This document shows, in pieces, positions 1 to 8,730 of a stretch of DNA of 64,000 nucleotides. The translations under genes were made by a program, and so were the position numbers. Position 1 is the first letter of the stretch. Each line of letters begins with the position of its first letter. Source of the stretch: Myxococcus fulvus (lineage in GTDB: Bacteria > Myxococcota > Myxococcia > Myxococcales > Myxococcaceae); contig NZ_FOIB01000014.1 in the NCBI RefSeq assembly GCF_900111765.1, positions 186,001 to 250,000 on the forward strand, written 5' to 3'. The notes under the pieces are model-generated. The model was given only the letters and a program-made list of their open reading frames with translations, was not told the DNA's origin and ran no database searches.

Positions 1-107
1 GCGAGAAAGCCTCGCATGAAAGGGCTAACGTCGTGTGTGGACCTCCGGGTTCCCGCACCGACGCAGGTCCGCTGCTCCATCCGTCTCGCGGGAAGGGGAG
101 CCATCGC

Positions 108-572
108 ATGGACAAGAAGGACAGGCTCGACCGCTCGTGTCTGCCGGAGGGCGTCTCGTTCGACCGCAAGGAAGGGCTCTATGCGGTGCTCGGTCCAGGA
201 GACCGGGTGGTGCATGTGGGCGCCTACGAGGACGGGAAACGCAAGCCTGGGACCTGGGCCCTGGATGTGGCGCCGGATGGGAGTTGGGCTCGAGTGGAGA
301 GGCACACGGTCAACGAATGGGACCGCTCCGCTCCGGGCCTTCCCTACGACGAGGAGAAGTCCCTGGCGACCTGGGGCGCTTCGTGGATCCGCACCATCGC
401 CAACGAGATGCATGGGTTTCTGCCCGGCATCCACCTCCAATGCTCATTCTGCGAGAAGTACCAGCGAGAGGTGCGGCATCTCATCGTGGGCAACGACGTG
501 AGGATCTGCGACGAATGCATTGGCCTGTGTAACGGCATCATCAAGAAGGAGCAGGAAGGCGCCTCGAAATAG
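108..572 (+). CDS. ClpX-type C4 zinc-finger protein
   Basis: A 154-residue protein whose last third matches the zinc-binding domain found at the N-terminus of ClpX: C112-x2-C115 and C134-x2-C137, with the typical RICDECI core. No AAA+ ATPase follows, so this is not ClpX but a stand-alone finger. The first 100 residues are hydrophilic and not recognised. The ATG at 108 is chosen because a purine-rich GGAAGGGGAG lies just upstream; an in-frame extension to 33 exists but has no ribosome site. In the family the finger dimerises and binds adaptors or substrates of ClpXP. A role as a Clp adaptor or a small regulator here is only inference. The zinc-finger call is firm. Confidence 0.75.
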   Translation: MDKKDRLDRSCLPEGVSFDRKEGLYAVLGPGDRVVHVGAYEDGKRKPGTWALDVAPDGSWARVERHTVNEWDRSAPGLPYDEEKSLATWGASWIRTIANEMHGFLPGIHLQCSFCEKYQREVRHLIVGNDVRICDECIGLCNGIIKKEQEGASK

Positions 573-625
573 GACGGTGACGAGGTCCGCTTCCACGCCG
601 CTCCTGATTCACGCCACGCGGACAT

Positions 626-661
626 GAAAAACCCCGAGGCGCCACGGCGGGCACCTCGGGG
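626..661 (-). terminator. Intrinsic terminator of the M16 peptidase gene
   Basis: Inverted repeat with 8-bp arms CCCCGAGG (632-639) and CCTCGGGG (654-661). On the minus strand the stem is followed directly by five T residues (A at 627-631). It lies 33 nt past the stop of the minus-strand peptidase gene, as expected for a Rho-independent terminator. Confidence 0.75.
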
Positions 662-693
662 CGGGTGACGCGAGAGCGCGCGTCTTCAGGTCA

Positions 694-3522
694 TCACGGA
701 GCGGCGGGCGCCTTGACCTTCTTCTCCGCGCCGACGAAGTCACCGGACTTCACCTGGGTGACCTTCGTCCAGTCCACGTGTCGCGCCATGGCCTGGCGCA
801 CGTCCTCCGGCTTGAGCTTCGCGAGCTTCTGCTCCACCTCCGCGTCGAAGGTGAGCGTGCGGCCCAGGTACAGGTAGCTGGCGAGCCTGCGCGCCAGGCC
901 CCCGTCCTGCGCGCGTCCCGCCTGGCGGTACTCGAGCAGACCCGCGCGGGCCTTCTCGAGCTCCTCGGCGGAGTAGCCCTTCTGCAGCGCGCTGGTCACC
1001 TCTTCGCGCATGGCCAGCTCCAGCCGCCCCGCGTTCTCCGGCGCGTAGATGGCGTACGTGATGAACGTGCCCACCGCGTCGATGTCACCGGGGTTCAGGC
1101 TGCTGGCGACGCCGTAGGACAGGCCGTCCTTCTGACGGATGCGCGTGGCCAGCCGCGAGTTGAGGAAGCCGCCGCCCAGCACGAAGTTGCCGAGCATCAG
1201 CGCGGGCCAGTCCTCGTCCTGGTCGCGAAGCTGCAGCGTCTGTCCCGCGTAGTAGTACGCGTTCGCCTTGTCCGGCGTCTCCAGGACCAGGGCCTTGGCG
1301 CCCACGTCGTTGAACACCTCCGGCACGCGCTCGTACTTCGCCGGGCTCTTCCAGCCGCCGAAGAGCTTGCTCGCGACGCCCGTCAGCTCCTTCGGCTCGA
1401 AGTCACCGACGACGGCCAGCTCCGCGTTGGAGCCGCCATAGAACTGCTTGTGGAAGGCGCGCGCCTGCTCGAGCGTGGTGTTCTTCGCGCCGGCGATGCG
1501 CTCGTCGAGCGTGGGCACGTAGTACGGGTGGCCCTTCGGGTAGTGGCCCGACAGCGTGCGCCAGAAGGCGATGCTGCCCTGCGTCTCCGGCTCGCTGCGC
1601 TGGGCCTCCAGGTCCGCCAGGCGCTCCTGCTTGAGCAGCGCGAACTCCTTCGCGTCGAACGCGGGCTGGCGCAGCACCTCCGCCACCAGCTCCAGCACCT
1701 TGGGGAGGCTGGCGCGCGGGCACTCGATGTTGGCCGAGGCCCCGGACAGCCCACCGTCCACGCTCACGCGGGCCTTGAGCTTGTCGAGTTCATCCTGCAG
1801 CTGCGAGCGCGTGCGCTTCTGGGTGCCGCGCATCAGCATGCGGCCCGTGTACGCCGCCGCGTCCGACTTGCCGCGCAACGTGGCCTCGGTGCCCCAGTGG
1901 AAGGACAGCGACGCGTTCACCATCTCGCCGCGCGTCTTCTTGGAGAGCAGCGCGTACTTCATGCCGCCGGGCAGCTCACCGCGCTGCACGCGCGCCTCCA
2001 CGTTGGCGGGGGAGGGGTCGAACGCCTCGCCCTGCGTCACGGCGGCGCGGCCCTTGTAGCCCTCCAGCACCTTCGCCAGCTCCACCGGCGCCGGCATCTC
2101 CGAGCGGTCCGGCTTCGCCGTGGGCACGAACGAGCCCATCGTCCGGTTGGAGGACTTGAGGTACGTGGTGGCGACGCGGGTGACGTCCTCGGGCTTCACC
2201 GCCTCGATGCGGTCGCGGTGCAGGAACATCAGGCGCCAGTCGCCGGTGGCGGCCCACTCGGACAGGCCGATGGCGGCGCGCTCGGAGTTGTTGAGCGTCA
2301 GCTCCATGATTTTCAGCAGCGTCGTCTTCGCGCGGGTGACCTCCTCCTCGGTGAAGGGCTTGCGAGCGGCCTCCTCCACGTTCTTGATGAGCGCCTCGCG
2401 CGCGGGGCCCAGCGGCTGGCCTTCACGCAGCTCCGCGCTGAAGCCGATGACGCCCGGGTCGCGGAACTGGAGGTTGTACGCGGACACCTTCGCGACCTTC
2501 TTGCCCTCCACCAGCGACTTGTAGAGCCGGCCCGAGGGGTTGTGCCCCATGGCCAGCGTCAGCACGTCGATGGCGGCGAAGTCCGGGTGGGCGCCCTCGG
2601 GCACGTGGTACACGCTGGCGAGCATGGGGTTGTCGCCCACGCGGCGCAGCGTCACCTCGCGCTCGCCGTCCTGGGTGGGCTCGGCGGTGTACGTGGCGGG
2701 CACGGGCTCGGCGGGCTTCTTCAGCTTGCCGAAGGTGTCCTGGATGTAGCCCAGCGCCTTGGCCTCGTCGAAGCGGCCGGCGACGACGAGCAGCGCGTTA
2801 TCCGGGCGGTAGTACTTCCGGTAGAACGCCTGGAGCCGGTCGATGGGGACGTTCTCCAAATCGGAGCGCGCGCCGATGGTCGACTTGCCGTAGCTGTGCC
2901 AGATGTACGCGGCGCTGAGCACGCGCTCCTGGAGGATGCTGCCCGGGTCGTTCTCACCGGACTCGAACTCGTTGCGGACGACCGTCATCTCGCTGTCGAG
3001 GTCCTTCTTCGCGATGAAGCTGTTGACCATGCGGTCGGCTTCGAACGAGAGCGCCCACTGGAGGTTCTCGTCGGTGGCGGGCAGGGTCTCGAAGTAGTTG
3101 GTGCGGTCCAGCCACGTGGTGCCGTTGGGGCGGGCGCCGCGCTCGGTGAGCGCCTGGGGCACGTTCTTCGTGGTGGGCGTGCCCTTGAACAGCAGGTGCT
3201 CGAGCAGGTGCGCCATGCCCGTCTCGCCGTAGCCCTCGTGCTTGCTGCCCACGAAGTACGTCACGTTCACGGTGACGTTGGGCTTGGTCGGGTCGGGGAA
3301 GAGCAGCACGCGCAGGCCATTGGGCAGGCGGTACTCGGTGATGCCCTCCACGCTCGTCACGGGGGAGAGCGAGCCAGCCTTGGTGGCGGGGGTGGTGGCC
3401 TTCGCGGCGGGGGCGGGGGCCTTGGCGGCGGAAGGGGAGGGGGCAGGGGCTTGGGCCCAGACGGGCTGGCTGGCCACCAGCATCAGGGGCGCCAGCAGGG
3501 AAAGCGGGGTACGACGCTTCAT
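694..3522 (-). CDS. M16 (pitrilysin-type) zinc peptidase, two-domain
   Basis: A 942-residue secreted or periplasmic protease. The start at 3522 gives a clean signal peptide (MKRR, hydrophobic core, cleavage near VWAQ-A) followed by an Ala/Pro/Lys-rich linker to about residue 50; the longer in-frame extension has no such features. The first M16 half carries the inverted zinc motif H105-L-L-E-H109. The second half (from about residue 500) has the M16 fold but lacks HxxEH, so it should be the usual inactive half that closes the peptide chamber. M16 enzymes degrade peptides or mature precursors. Substrate unknown. It is monocistronic with its own terminator and diverges from the coiled-coil gene. 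Confidence 0.9.
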   Translation of the reverse strand: MKRRTPLSLLAPLMLVASQPVWAQAPAPSPSAAKAPAPAAKATTPATKAGSLSPVTSVEGITEYRLPNGLRVLLFPDPTKPNVTVNVTYFVGSKHEGYGETGMAHLLEHLLFKGTPTTKNVPQALTERGARPNGTTWLDRTNYFETLPATDENLQWALSFEADRMVNSFIAKKDLDSEMTVVRNEFESGENDPGSILQERVLSAAYIWHSYGKSTIGARSDLENVPIDRLQAFYRKYYRPDNALLVVAGRFDEAKALGYIQDTFGKLKKPAEPVPATYTAEPTQDGEREVTLRRVGDNPMLASVYHVPEGAHPDFAAIDVLTLAMGHNPSGRLYKSLVEGKKVAKVSAYNLQFRDPGVIGFSAELREGQPLGPAREALIKNVEEAARKPFTEEEVTRAKTTLLKIMELTLNNSERAAIGLSEWAATGDWRLMFLHRDRIEAVKPEDVTRVATTYLKSSNRTMGSFVPTAKPDRSEMPAPVELAKVLEGYKGRAAVTQGEAFDPSPANVEARVQRGELPGGMKYALLSKKTRGEMVNASLSFHWGTEATLRGKSDAAAYTGRMLMRGTQKRTRSQLQDELDKLKARVSVDGGLSGASANIECPRASLPKVLELVAEVLRQPAFDAKEFALLKQERLADLEAQRSEPETQGSIAFWRTLSGHYPKGHPYYVPTLDERIAGAKNTTLEQARAFHKQFYGGSNAELAVVGDFEPKELTGVASKLFGGWKSPAKYERVPEVFNDVGAKALVLETPDKANAYYYAGQTLQLRDQDEDWPALMLGNFVLGGGFLNSRLATRIRQKDGLSYGVASSLNPGDIDAVGTFITYAIYAPENAGRLELAMREEVTSALQKGYSAEELEKARAGLLEYRQAGRAQDGGLARRLASYLYLGRTLTFDAEVEQKLAKLKPEDVRQAMARHVDWTKVTQVKSGDFVGAEKKVKAPAAP

Positions 3523-3681
3523 GCGGTCCTCGCGGGTCTTCAGGAAGTGCACGGCGCTTCTAACCCGGCACACCCCCTCCGCCATCCCGGAAGCCAGCAC
3601 TTCCTCCAGGAAGGCGTCCTCGGTCTGACAGGGGAGGGGCGCGCTCCCGGGGTTCGCGGCGGGTTCGTCGCGTTTTCCCGT

Positions 3682-3700
3682 GACTACCCTTGAGGTAGTC
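3682..3700. promoter_or_regulatory. Perfect 7-5-7 dyad in a divergent promoter region
   Basis: GACTACC and GGTAGTC arms separated by 5 nt, in the 265-bp space between the divergent M16 peptidase and coiled-coil genes. The size suits a dimeric repressor or activator site. No regulator gene is adjacent, so the partner is unknown. Confidence 0.4.
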
Positions 3701-3787
3701 CATCGTCTTGCCTCCATGTCAGGTCGGCTTGGTAGGGTGCCTTCCACCTGGAAAGCGACATGGGGTCGCTCGAAGGAGGACGTTGAG

Positions 3788-4639
3788 ATGGCGCGCAATG
3801 ACGGTGGGGGACTGGGGCCGATGTACCAACGGGAGATGGAGGAGCTGAAGGAGCGCCTGCGCAAGGCGCACGAGGAGTCGCTCGCGGCCATCGCGAAGCT
3901 GTCGCAGCACATGGACAGGACGCGGGTGAACCTGGACGCGCTGGACCGGAGCCACGCGGACTTCAGGCAGTCATTCCAGGCGGTGCAGCGGGAGTACGGC
4001 GAGCTGAGAGAGCTGGTCCACGAGCATCACGTGGCCATCGGGGAGACGCGACAGGAAGTCAGCGGGCTGAAGGGCGACGTCACTGGATTGAAGGGGGACG
4101 TCGCGGGATTGAAGGGCGACGTCGGTGTCTTGAAGCAAGACGTCAAGGAGATCCGCCTCGACGTCCATGAGCTGAAACAAGACGTGATTCTGCTCAAGCA
4201 GAAGGTGGAGACCTTGGAGGTGAAGGTCATCTCCCTGGAGCGGAAGATGGAGGCCGTGCATGAAAGACTGGATGGCATCGACAGAAGGCTCGATTCCATG
4301 GACAAGCGCATCGATGCCATCGATTCCCGACTCGGCATCATGGAGAGCGGGTACCAGGCCATTGAGGTCAAGCTCCAGCGCTCGGACCGCCTCTACGAGG
4401 AGATGAACGAGCGCATGGACCTCTTCTCCCGGGACCTCCGCTTGGTGCGCGCGGGCTTCGAGGAGTCCGTGGAGACGCTCGCGAAGCTCGCCGCGACCAT
4501 GGGCATCAACGCCTCGGAGATGCGTCGGGGGTTGTTCCACGTCAACGAGAAGGTGGCCCGGCTCTCGGTGGAGCAGGACACCACCGACAAGCGCCTCCAG
4601 GCGCACGAGAGCATCCTGACCAGGCTGCTCAAGAACTGA
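3788..4639 (+). CDS. Long coiled-coil protein with heptad repeats
   Basis: A 283-residue hydrophilic protein that is almost entirely predicted coiled coil. Residues 93-120 are four near-identical heptads of the form GLKGDVx, encoded by 21-bp tandem DNA repeats (4064-4147), followed by continuing a/d-spaced Leu/Ile/Val/Met heptads to about residue 210. No membrane segment, signal peptide or enzymatic domain is visible. The ATG at 3788 follows a strong GAAGGAGG ribosome site 8 nt upstream; codons further upstream lack one. Function is not recognised; proteins like this often act as filaments, spacers or scaffold proteins. It precedes the metallophosphoesterase but the 86-nt gap with a strong hairpin argues against simple coupling. 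Confidence 0.7.
   Translation: MARNDGGGLGPMYQREMEELKERLRKAHEESLAAIAKLSQHMDRTRVNLDALDRSHADFRQSFQAVQREYGELRELVHEHHVAIGETRQEVSGLKGDVTGLKGDVAGLKGDVGVLKQDVKEIRLDVHELKQDVILLKQKVETLEVKVISLERKMEAVHERLDGIDRRLDSMDKRIDAIDSRLGIMESGYQAIEVKLQRSDRLYEEMNERMDLFSRDLRLVRAGFEESVETLAKLAATMGINASEMRRGLFHVNEKVARLSVEQDTTDKRLQAHESILTRLLKN
4064..4147 (+). repeat. 21-bp in-frame tandem repeat (four units)
   Basis: Four 21-bp units encode consecutive heptads of the coiled-coil protein. Unit 4 has diverged (GLKGDV to VLKQDV). The unit length preserves the heptad register, so gain or loss of a unit would lengthen the coil without breaking it. Confidence 0.7.
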
Positions 4640-4693
4640 CCCGCCGGTGACACCGTGAGGGGAACTCCACGCGGCTCCCTTCACGTCGGTGTA

Positions 4694-4725
4694 GCGTCGC
4701 CCCTCAGGTCCGCAAGGGGCGACGC
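4694..4725 (+). promoter_or_regulatory. 11-bp perfect hairpin covering a ribosome binding site
   Basis: Arms GCGTCGCCCCT (4694-4704) and AGGGGCGACGC (4715-4725), loop of 10 nt. The 3' arm holds the only Shine-Dalgarno-like run (AAGGGG) and ends one base before the metallophosphoesterase ATG at 4726. A folded transcript would bury the ribosome site. It could alternatively terminate the coiled-coil gene, but no T run follows. Confidence 0.55.
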
Positions 4726-5370
4726 ATGAAGCTGGTGCTCATCTCCGATACGCATCGACGACACGAGGAACTCGAGGTCCCCGTGTGCGACGTGCTCATC
4801 CACGCGGGTGACTTCTCCCGCCGGGGCAAGCAGGAGGAGCTGGAGTCCTTCCTCGGCTGGTTCTCCCGCTGTCCCGCGCGCGAGAAGGTGTTCGTCGCCG
4901 GCAACCATGACTTCATCTGCGAGCGCGACCCGCAGCTGACGCGGAGGCTCGCGCACGAGGCGGGGGTGCACTACCTCGACGATGAGGAGGTGCTCGTCCG
5001 CGGCCTGCGCGTCTGGGGCTCACCGGTGACGCCCCGCTTCGGCGGCATGGCCTTCAACCGCGAGCGTGGCGCCGACATCCGCACGCACTGGGACCTCATC
5101 CCCGAGGGGCTCGACGTGCTCGTCACCCACGGACCTCCCAAGTGCCTGGGGGACCGCACGTTCCTCGGCGCGCACGTGGGCTGCGAGGACCTGCTCACCC
5201 GCGTGAAGCAGGTCCGTCCGCGCCTCCACGTCTACGGACACATCCACGAGTCCCCGGGCGAGCAGTCCCTCCCCGACGTGCCGACACGCTTCCTCAACGT
5301 GTCCAACTGCCACCTGCACCCCTTCGGCATCCGTCCGCCCGTCGAGGTGGAACTCGACGCGCGGTCCTAG
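4726..5370 (+). CDS. Calcineurin-like metallophosphoesterase (MPPED2/UPF0046-like)
   Basis: A 214-residue cytosolic metallophosphoesterase. All five metal-binding blocks are present: D8-T-H10, G28-D29, G59-N60-H61-D62, THGPP near 131 and GHIH near 174. Order and compact size match the MPPED/239AB-type branch rather than nucleases or large phosphatases. Family members hydrolyse cyclic nucleotides or other phosphodiesters in vitro; the natural substrate cannot be read from sequence. The start is fixed by the first ATG, which sits at the foot of an 11-bp hairpin that contains its ribosome site. The gene ends tail-to-tail with the aldo/keto reductase: both stops share the palindrome CTAG. Confidence 0.85.
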   Translation: MKLVLISDTHRRHEELEVPVCDVLIHAGDFSRRGKQEELESFLGWFSRCPAREKVFVAGNHDFICERDPQLTRRLAHEAGVHYLDDEEVLVRGLRVWGSPVTPRFGGMAFNRERGADIRTHWDLIPEGLDVLVTHGPPKCLGDRTFLGAHVGCEDLLTRVKQVRPRLHVYGHIHESPGEQSLPDVPTRFLNVSNCHLHPFGIRPPVEVELDARS

Positions 5371-6332
5371 GACGCGCGCTGTCCCCGGAGGAAGTCCTCG
5401 ATTTCGCGCACCTCGTCCGTGGTGAGACGGAAGTCCCCGGCCTGGATGAAGCCATCCACCTGCTCGGCGCTGCGCGCGCCGACGATGGCGCCCGTGACGA
5501 CGGGGTTTCGCAGCGTCCACGCGATGGCCACCTCCGCGGGCGAGCGTCCATGTCGCTGGCCCACCTTCCGGAGCAGCTCCACCAGCTCCAGGTTGCGCGT
5601 CAGCTTCGGCTCCTGGAAGTCGGAGCTCTTTCGGCGCCAGTCGTCCTGGGGAAAGCCCGCCACGCGCTCGCGAGTCATCGCGCCCGTCAGCAGGCCGGAG
5701 GCCATGGGCGAATAGGCGATGACGCCGATGCCGTGCCGCTCACAGAAGGGCAGGGTGTCCTTCTCGATGTCGCGGTGGATGAGGGAGTAGGGCGGCTGGA
5801 GTGACGTCGGAGGCGCGATGCCCCGGATGCGCTCGAGCTGCTTCGAGTCGAAGTTGCTCACGCCCGCCCAGCGAATCTTCCCCTCGCGCTTCAAGGCCTC
5901 CATCACCTTCCAGCCCTCTTCAATCTCCTCCAACGACTCCACCGGCCAGTGGAACTGGTACAGGTCGATGGCGTCCACCTTCAGCCGGCGCAGCGAAGCC
6001 TCACACTCGCGGCGCACCGAGTCCGCCTTGAGCACCTTGGAGATGCGCCCCTGCGCGTCCCAGACCATGCCGCACTTGGTGAAGACATACGGCCGCTGAC
6101 TCCGTCCCTCGAGCGCGCGCGCCACCACCTCTTCCGAGTGCCCCAGTCCATACACCGCGGCGGTGTCTATCCAGTTGATGCCCGAGTCCAGCGCGCGCCG
6201 GATGGCCTCGATGGACTTCGCGTCGTCCTGCGAGCCCCAGCCGAACTGCCAACCGCCCCCTCCAATGGCCCAGGCCCCGAAGCCCAGGGGGGTGATGTCC
6301 AGGTCGGATGACCCCAGCTTCCGCGTCCGCAT
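5367..6332 (-). CDS. Aldo/keto reductase
   Basis: A 321-residue NADPH-dependent oxidoreductase of the AKR superfamily. It opens with the MRTRKLGSSDLDITPLGFGA signature strand and has the full catalytic tetrad D56, Y61, K86 and H128 (in DTAAVYG, FTKCG and YQFHWP contexts). The C-terminal GARS element binds the NADP phosphate. The closest recognisable branch is the YajO/IolS-like or general stress AKRs, which reduce small aldehydes and ketones. The gene diverges from sppA across 255 bp and overlaps the metallophosphoesterase stop by 4 nt. Confidence 0.9.
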   Translation of the reverse strand: MRTRKLGSSDLDITPLGFGAWAIGGGGWQFGWGSQDDAKSIEAIRRALDSGINWIDTAAVYGLGHSEEVVARALEGRSQRPYVFTKCGMVWDAQGRISKVLKADSVRRECEASLRRLKVDAIDLYQFHWPVESLEEIEEGWKVMEALKREGKIRWAGVSNFDSKQLERIRGIAPPTSLQPPYSLIHRDIEKDTLPFCERHGIGVIAYSPMASGLLTGAMTRERVAGFPQDDWRRKSSDFQEPKLTRNLELVELLRKVGQRHGRSPAEVAIAWTLRNPVVTGAIVGARSAEQVDGFIQAGDFRLTTDEVREIEDFLRGQRAS

Positions 6333-6587
6333 GCGCTCCTCCTAGTCTCGTACGGGCCCGCACCCGAGGCGCAGGCAGCCTGTCACCTCGGGGCCCCTGG
6401 AAGAATGGGGATGCGCGGTCCGGGACGCGCGGGCCCGGGACGAGCGCCCCGTCGCCCGGCCCCTGGAATGTCGCTCGGACGGCGGGGTGACACGAAGCGG
6501 CGTGCAAGCATCGGCGCGCTGGCCCGTTAAGTAGTAAGGACCGCTGCAGGATTCGAGTCCCTTGCGCGGACCAGGAGCTTCCCTCGG

Positions 6588-8381
6588 ATGAAACGCTTTC
6601 TCATCGGCGCGCTGGCCTTCATCGGCGCGATGTCCGTCCTCTTCGTGGTGGGCCTGGTGGCCCTGGTGGTGCTCGCGTCCTCGAGCCGCCCCAGCGTGCC
6701 GTCCAACCTCGTGTTGGAGCTGGACCTGTCGCAGCCGCTCGCGGAGAACGTCTCCGCCGACTCGCTGGCCGGGGCCTTCGGCGAGGACCCGCTCACCGTG
6801 CGCGACGTGGTGGACGCGCTGGAGAAGGCGGGCGAGGACTCACGGGTGAAGTCGCTGGTGGTGCGCGTGGGCACCAGCCCCGGCAGCCCCGCGACGACAC
6901 AGGAGGTGCGCGACGCGGTGAAGGCGTTCCGCGCCAAGGGCAAGAAGGCCATCGCCTACACGGACTCGTTCGGCGAGGAGGGCAACGCGACGGGCGCGTA
7001 CTACTTCGCGTCGGCCTTCGATGAAATCTACATGCAGCCGTCCGGCAGCGTGAATGTCATCGGCCTCGCGTTCGAGACGCCCTTCGCGCGCGACGCGCTG
7101 GCGAAGCTGGGCGTCAAGCCGCGCTTCGACAAGCGCTACGAGTTCAAGAACGCGGTCAACAGCTACACCGAGCAGGGCTACACGCCCGAGCACCTGCTGG
7201 CCACGGAGCGCTTCGCGGGCAGCCTCTACGGGCAGATGGTGCGCGGCATCGCCGAGGGTCGCGGGCTGAAGGAGGAGGAGGTGCGCGCGCTCATCGACCG
7301 GGCGCCGCTGCTCGCGCCGGAGGCGGTGGACGGCAAGCTGCTCAACGGGCTGCTCTACCGTGACGAGGTCTACGCCGCGCAGAAGGCCGCCGCGGGCGAG
7401 GGCGCGGAGCTCTTGTACGTGAAGAAGTACCTGGACCGCGTGGGCCGGCCGAACACCACGGGCGACACCATCGCGCTCGTCCACGGCGTGGGCACCATCT
7501 CGCGCGGCCGGAGCGACTCCAGCCCGTTCGGTGAGCAGGCGCTCGGCGGTGACAGCGTGGCGGCGGCGCTGCGCAAGGCGGCGCAGGACTCGCAGGTGAA
7601 GGCCATCATCTTCCGCGTGGACAGCCCGGGCGGCAGCTACGTGGCCAGCGACACCGTGCGCCGCGAGGTGCAGCGCGCTCGCGAGGCGGGCAAGCCCGTC
7701 ATCGCCACCATGGGCACGTACGCGGCCAGCGGCGGCTACTACTTCGCCATGGACGCGGACAAGATTGTCGCCCAGCCCGGCACGCTCACGGGCAGCATCG
7801 GCGTGTACACGGGCAAGTTCGTCACCAACGGCTTCTGGGAGAAGCTGGGCGTCAACTTCGACACGGTGGCCTTCGGGAAGAACGCCACGCTGGCCAGCAC
7901 GGACGCCGACTACACGCCGGAGCAGCAGGCGCGCGTGGACGCGGAGCTGGACCGCATCTACACGGACTTCACCACGCGCGCGGCGAGCGCCCGGAAGATG
8001 CCGGTGGAGAAGCTCCAGGGCCTGGCCAAGGGCCGCGTGTGGACGGGCGAGGACGCGCTGGAGAACGGCCTGGTGGACGCGCTCGGCGGCTACCCCAAGG
8101 CGCTGGAGCTGGCGCGCGAGGCCGCGAAGCTTCCGGCCGACGCCAAGGTCCGGGTCGAGGAGTACCCTCGCAAGAAGAGCCCCGCGGAGGTGCTGTCCTC
8201 CATGCTGGGGGAGACGGGCGACAACAGCGACGACGACGCCTCCGCCACCACGTCACTCTCGACGCCGTGGGCGCCGCTGGTGGAGGCCACGCGCGTGGTG
8301 CACGAGGTGGGCGTGCGCATGGGTGTCTTCGCACCCGAGCGTGGCTCGCTCCACGCGCCGATGCCCCAGACGCGCTGGTAG
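6588..8381 (+). CDS. sppA: Signal peptide peptidase SppA, 67-kDa type
   Basis: A 597-residue membrane-anchored serine protease of family S49, long (double-domain) form. An N-terminal transmembrane helix spans about residues 4-30. The domain near 60-260 supplies the catalytic lysine, K187 in YEFKNAV, and the second domain supplies the nucleophile, S381 in TYAASGGYYFAM, matching the Lys/Ser dyad of Escherichia coli SppA. It degrades signal peptides left in the inner membrane after secretion. The length matches the 600-residue long form. A run of Asp and Ser near the C-terminus is lineage-specific. It stands alone, with 349 bp of non-coding DNA after it. Confidence 0.93.
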   Translation: MKRFLIGALAFIGAMSVLFVVGLVALVVLASSSRPSVPSNLVLELDLSQPLAENVSADSLAGAFGEDPLTVRDVVDALEKAGEDSRVKSLVVRVGTSPGSPATTQEVRDAVKAFRAKGKKAIAYTDSFGEEGNATGAYYFASAFDEIYMQPSGSVNVIGLAFETPFARDALAKLGVKPRFDKRYEFKNAVNSYTEQGYTPEHLLATERFAGSLYGQMVRGIAEGRGLKEEEVRALIDRAPLLAPEAVDGKLLNGLLYRDEVYAAQKAAAGEGAELLYVKKYLDRVGRPNTTGDTIALVHGVGTISRGRSDSSPFGEQALGGDSVAAALRKAAQDSQVKAIIFRVDSPGGSYVASDTVRREVQRAREAGKPVIATMGTYAASGGYYFAMDADKIVAQPGTLTGSIGVYTGKFVTNGFWEKLGVNFDTVAFGKNATLASTDADYTPEQQARVDAELDRIYTDFTTRAASARKMPVEKLQGLAKGRVWTGEDALENGLVDALGGYPKALELAREAAKLPADAKVRVEEYPRKKSPAEVLSSMLGETGDNSDDDASATTSLSTPWAPLVEATRVVHEVGVRMGVFAPERGSLHAPMPQTRW

Positions 8382-8730
8382 TCGTCCGCGACACGCCAGG
8401 ACATGTCCGCGCGTGCCTCATGGACGCGCGGGCGTGACGCCTGGACGCTCGGGTCGCCGAGGTGAGTGAGTCCTTCCCGCCTCGGCGTGTCTGCCTTTCG
8501 CCACGACAGACCTTTCGTGGACGTGCTCCGTTTCAATTCGAGACGTGACGACGCGTCATGACGGGTGGGGCATCGGGCCCCTTCCTTGCAGATGTCGCGG
8601 ACGTGGAACCATCTGTCGCGGCGGAGCAAGCCGCGCGGGCGGTGCGGGCGTAGAGAACACTCAAGTTTCCGGGACGCATGCGTTCCCAGGGGCAGGGGGC
8701 CGCCGTGGGGGGCCTGAGGAGCAAGGCATC
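8382..8730. other. Non-coding stretch before the GspE-N gene
   Basis: I see no gene in this stretch. It should hold the promoter of the downstream gene. Only a GAGGA ribosome site (8716-8720) in front of the ATG at 8731 is clear. Confidence 0.5.

Noticed and set aside
778..3693. A 971-codon open frame opposite the M16 peptidase
   Set aside because: Antisense shadow of a real GC-rich gene: no motifs, Arg/Val/Leu/His-heavy composition, and the minus-strand frame has a signal peptide and HxxEH.
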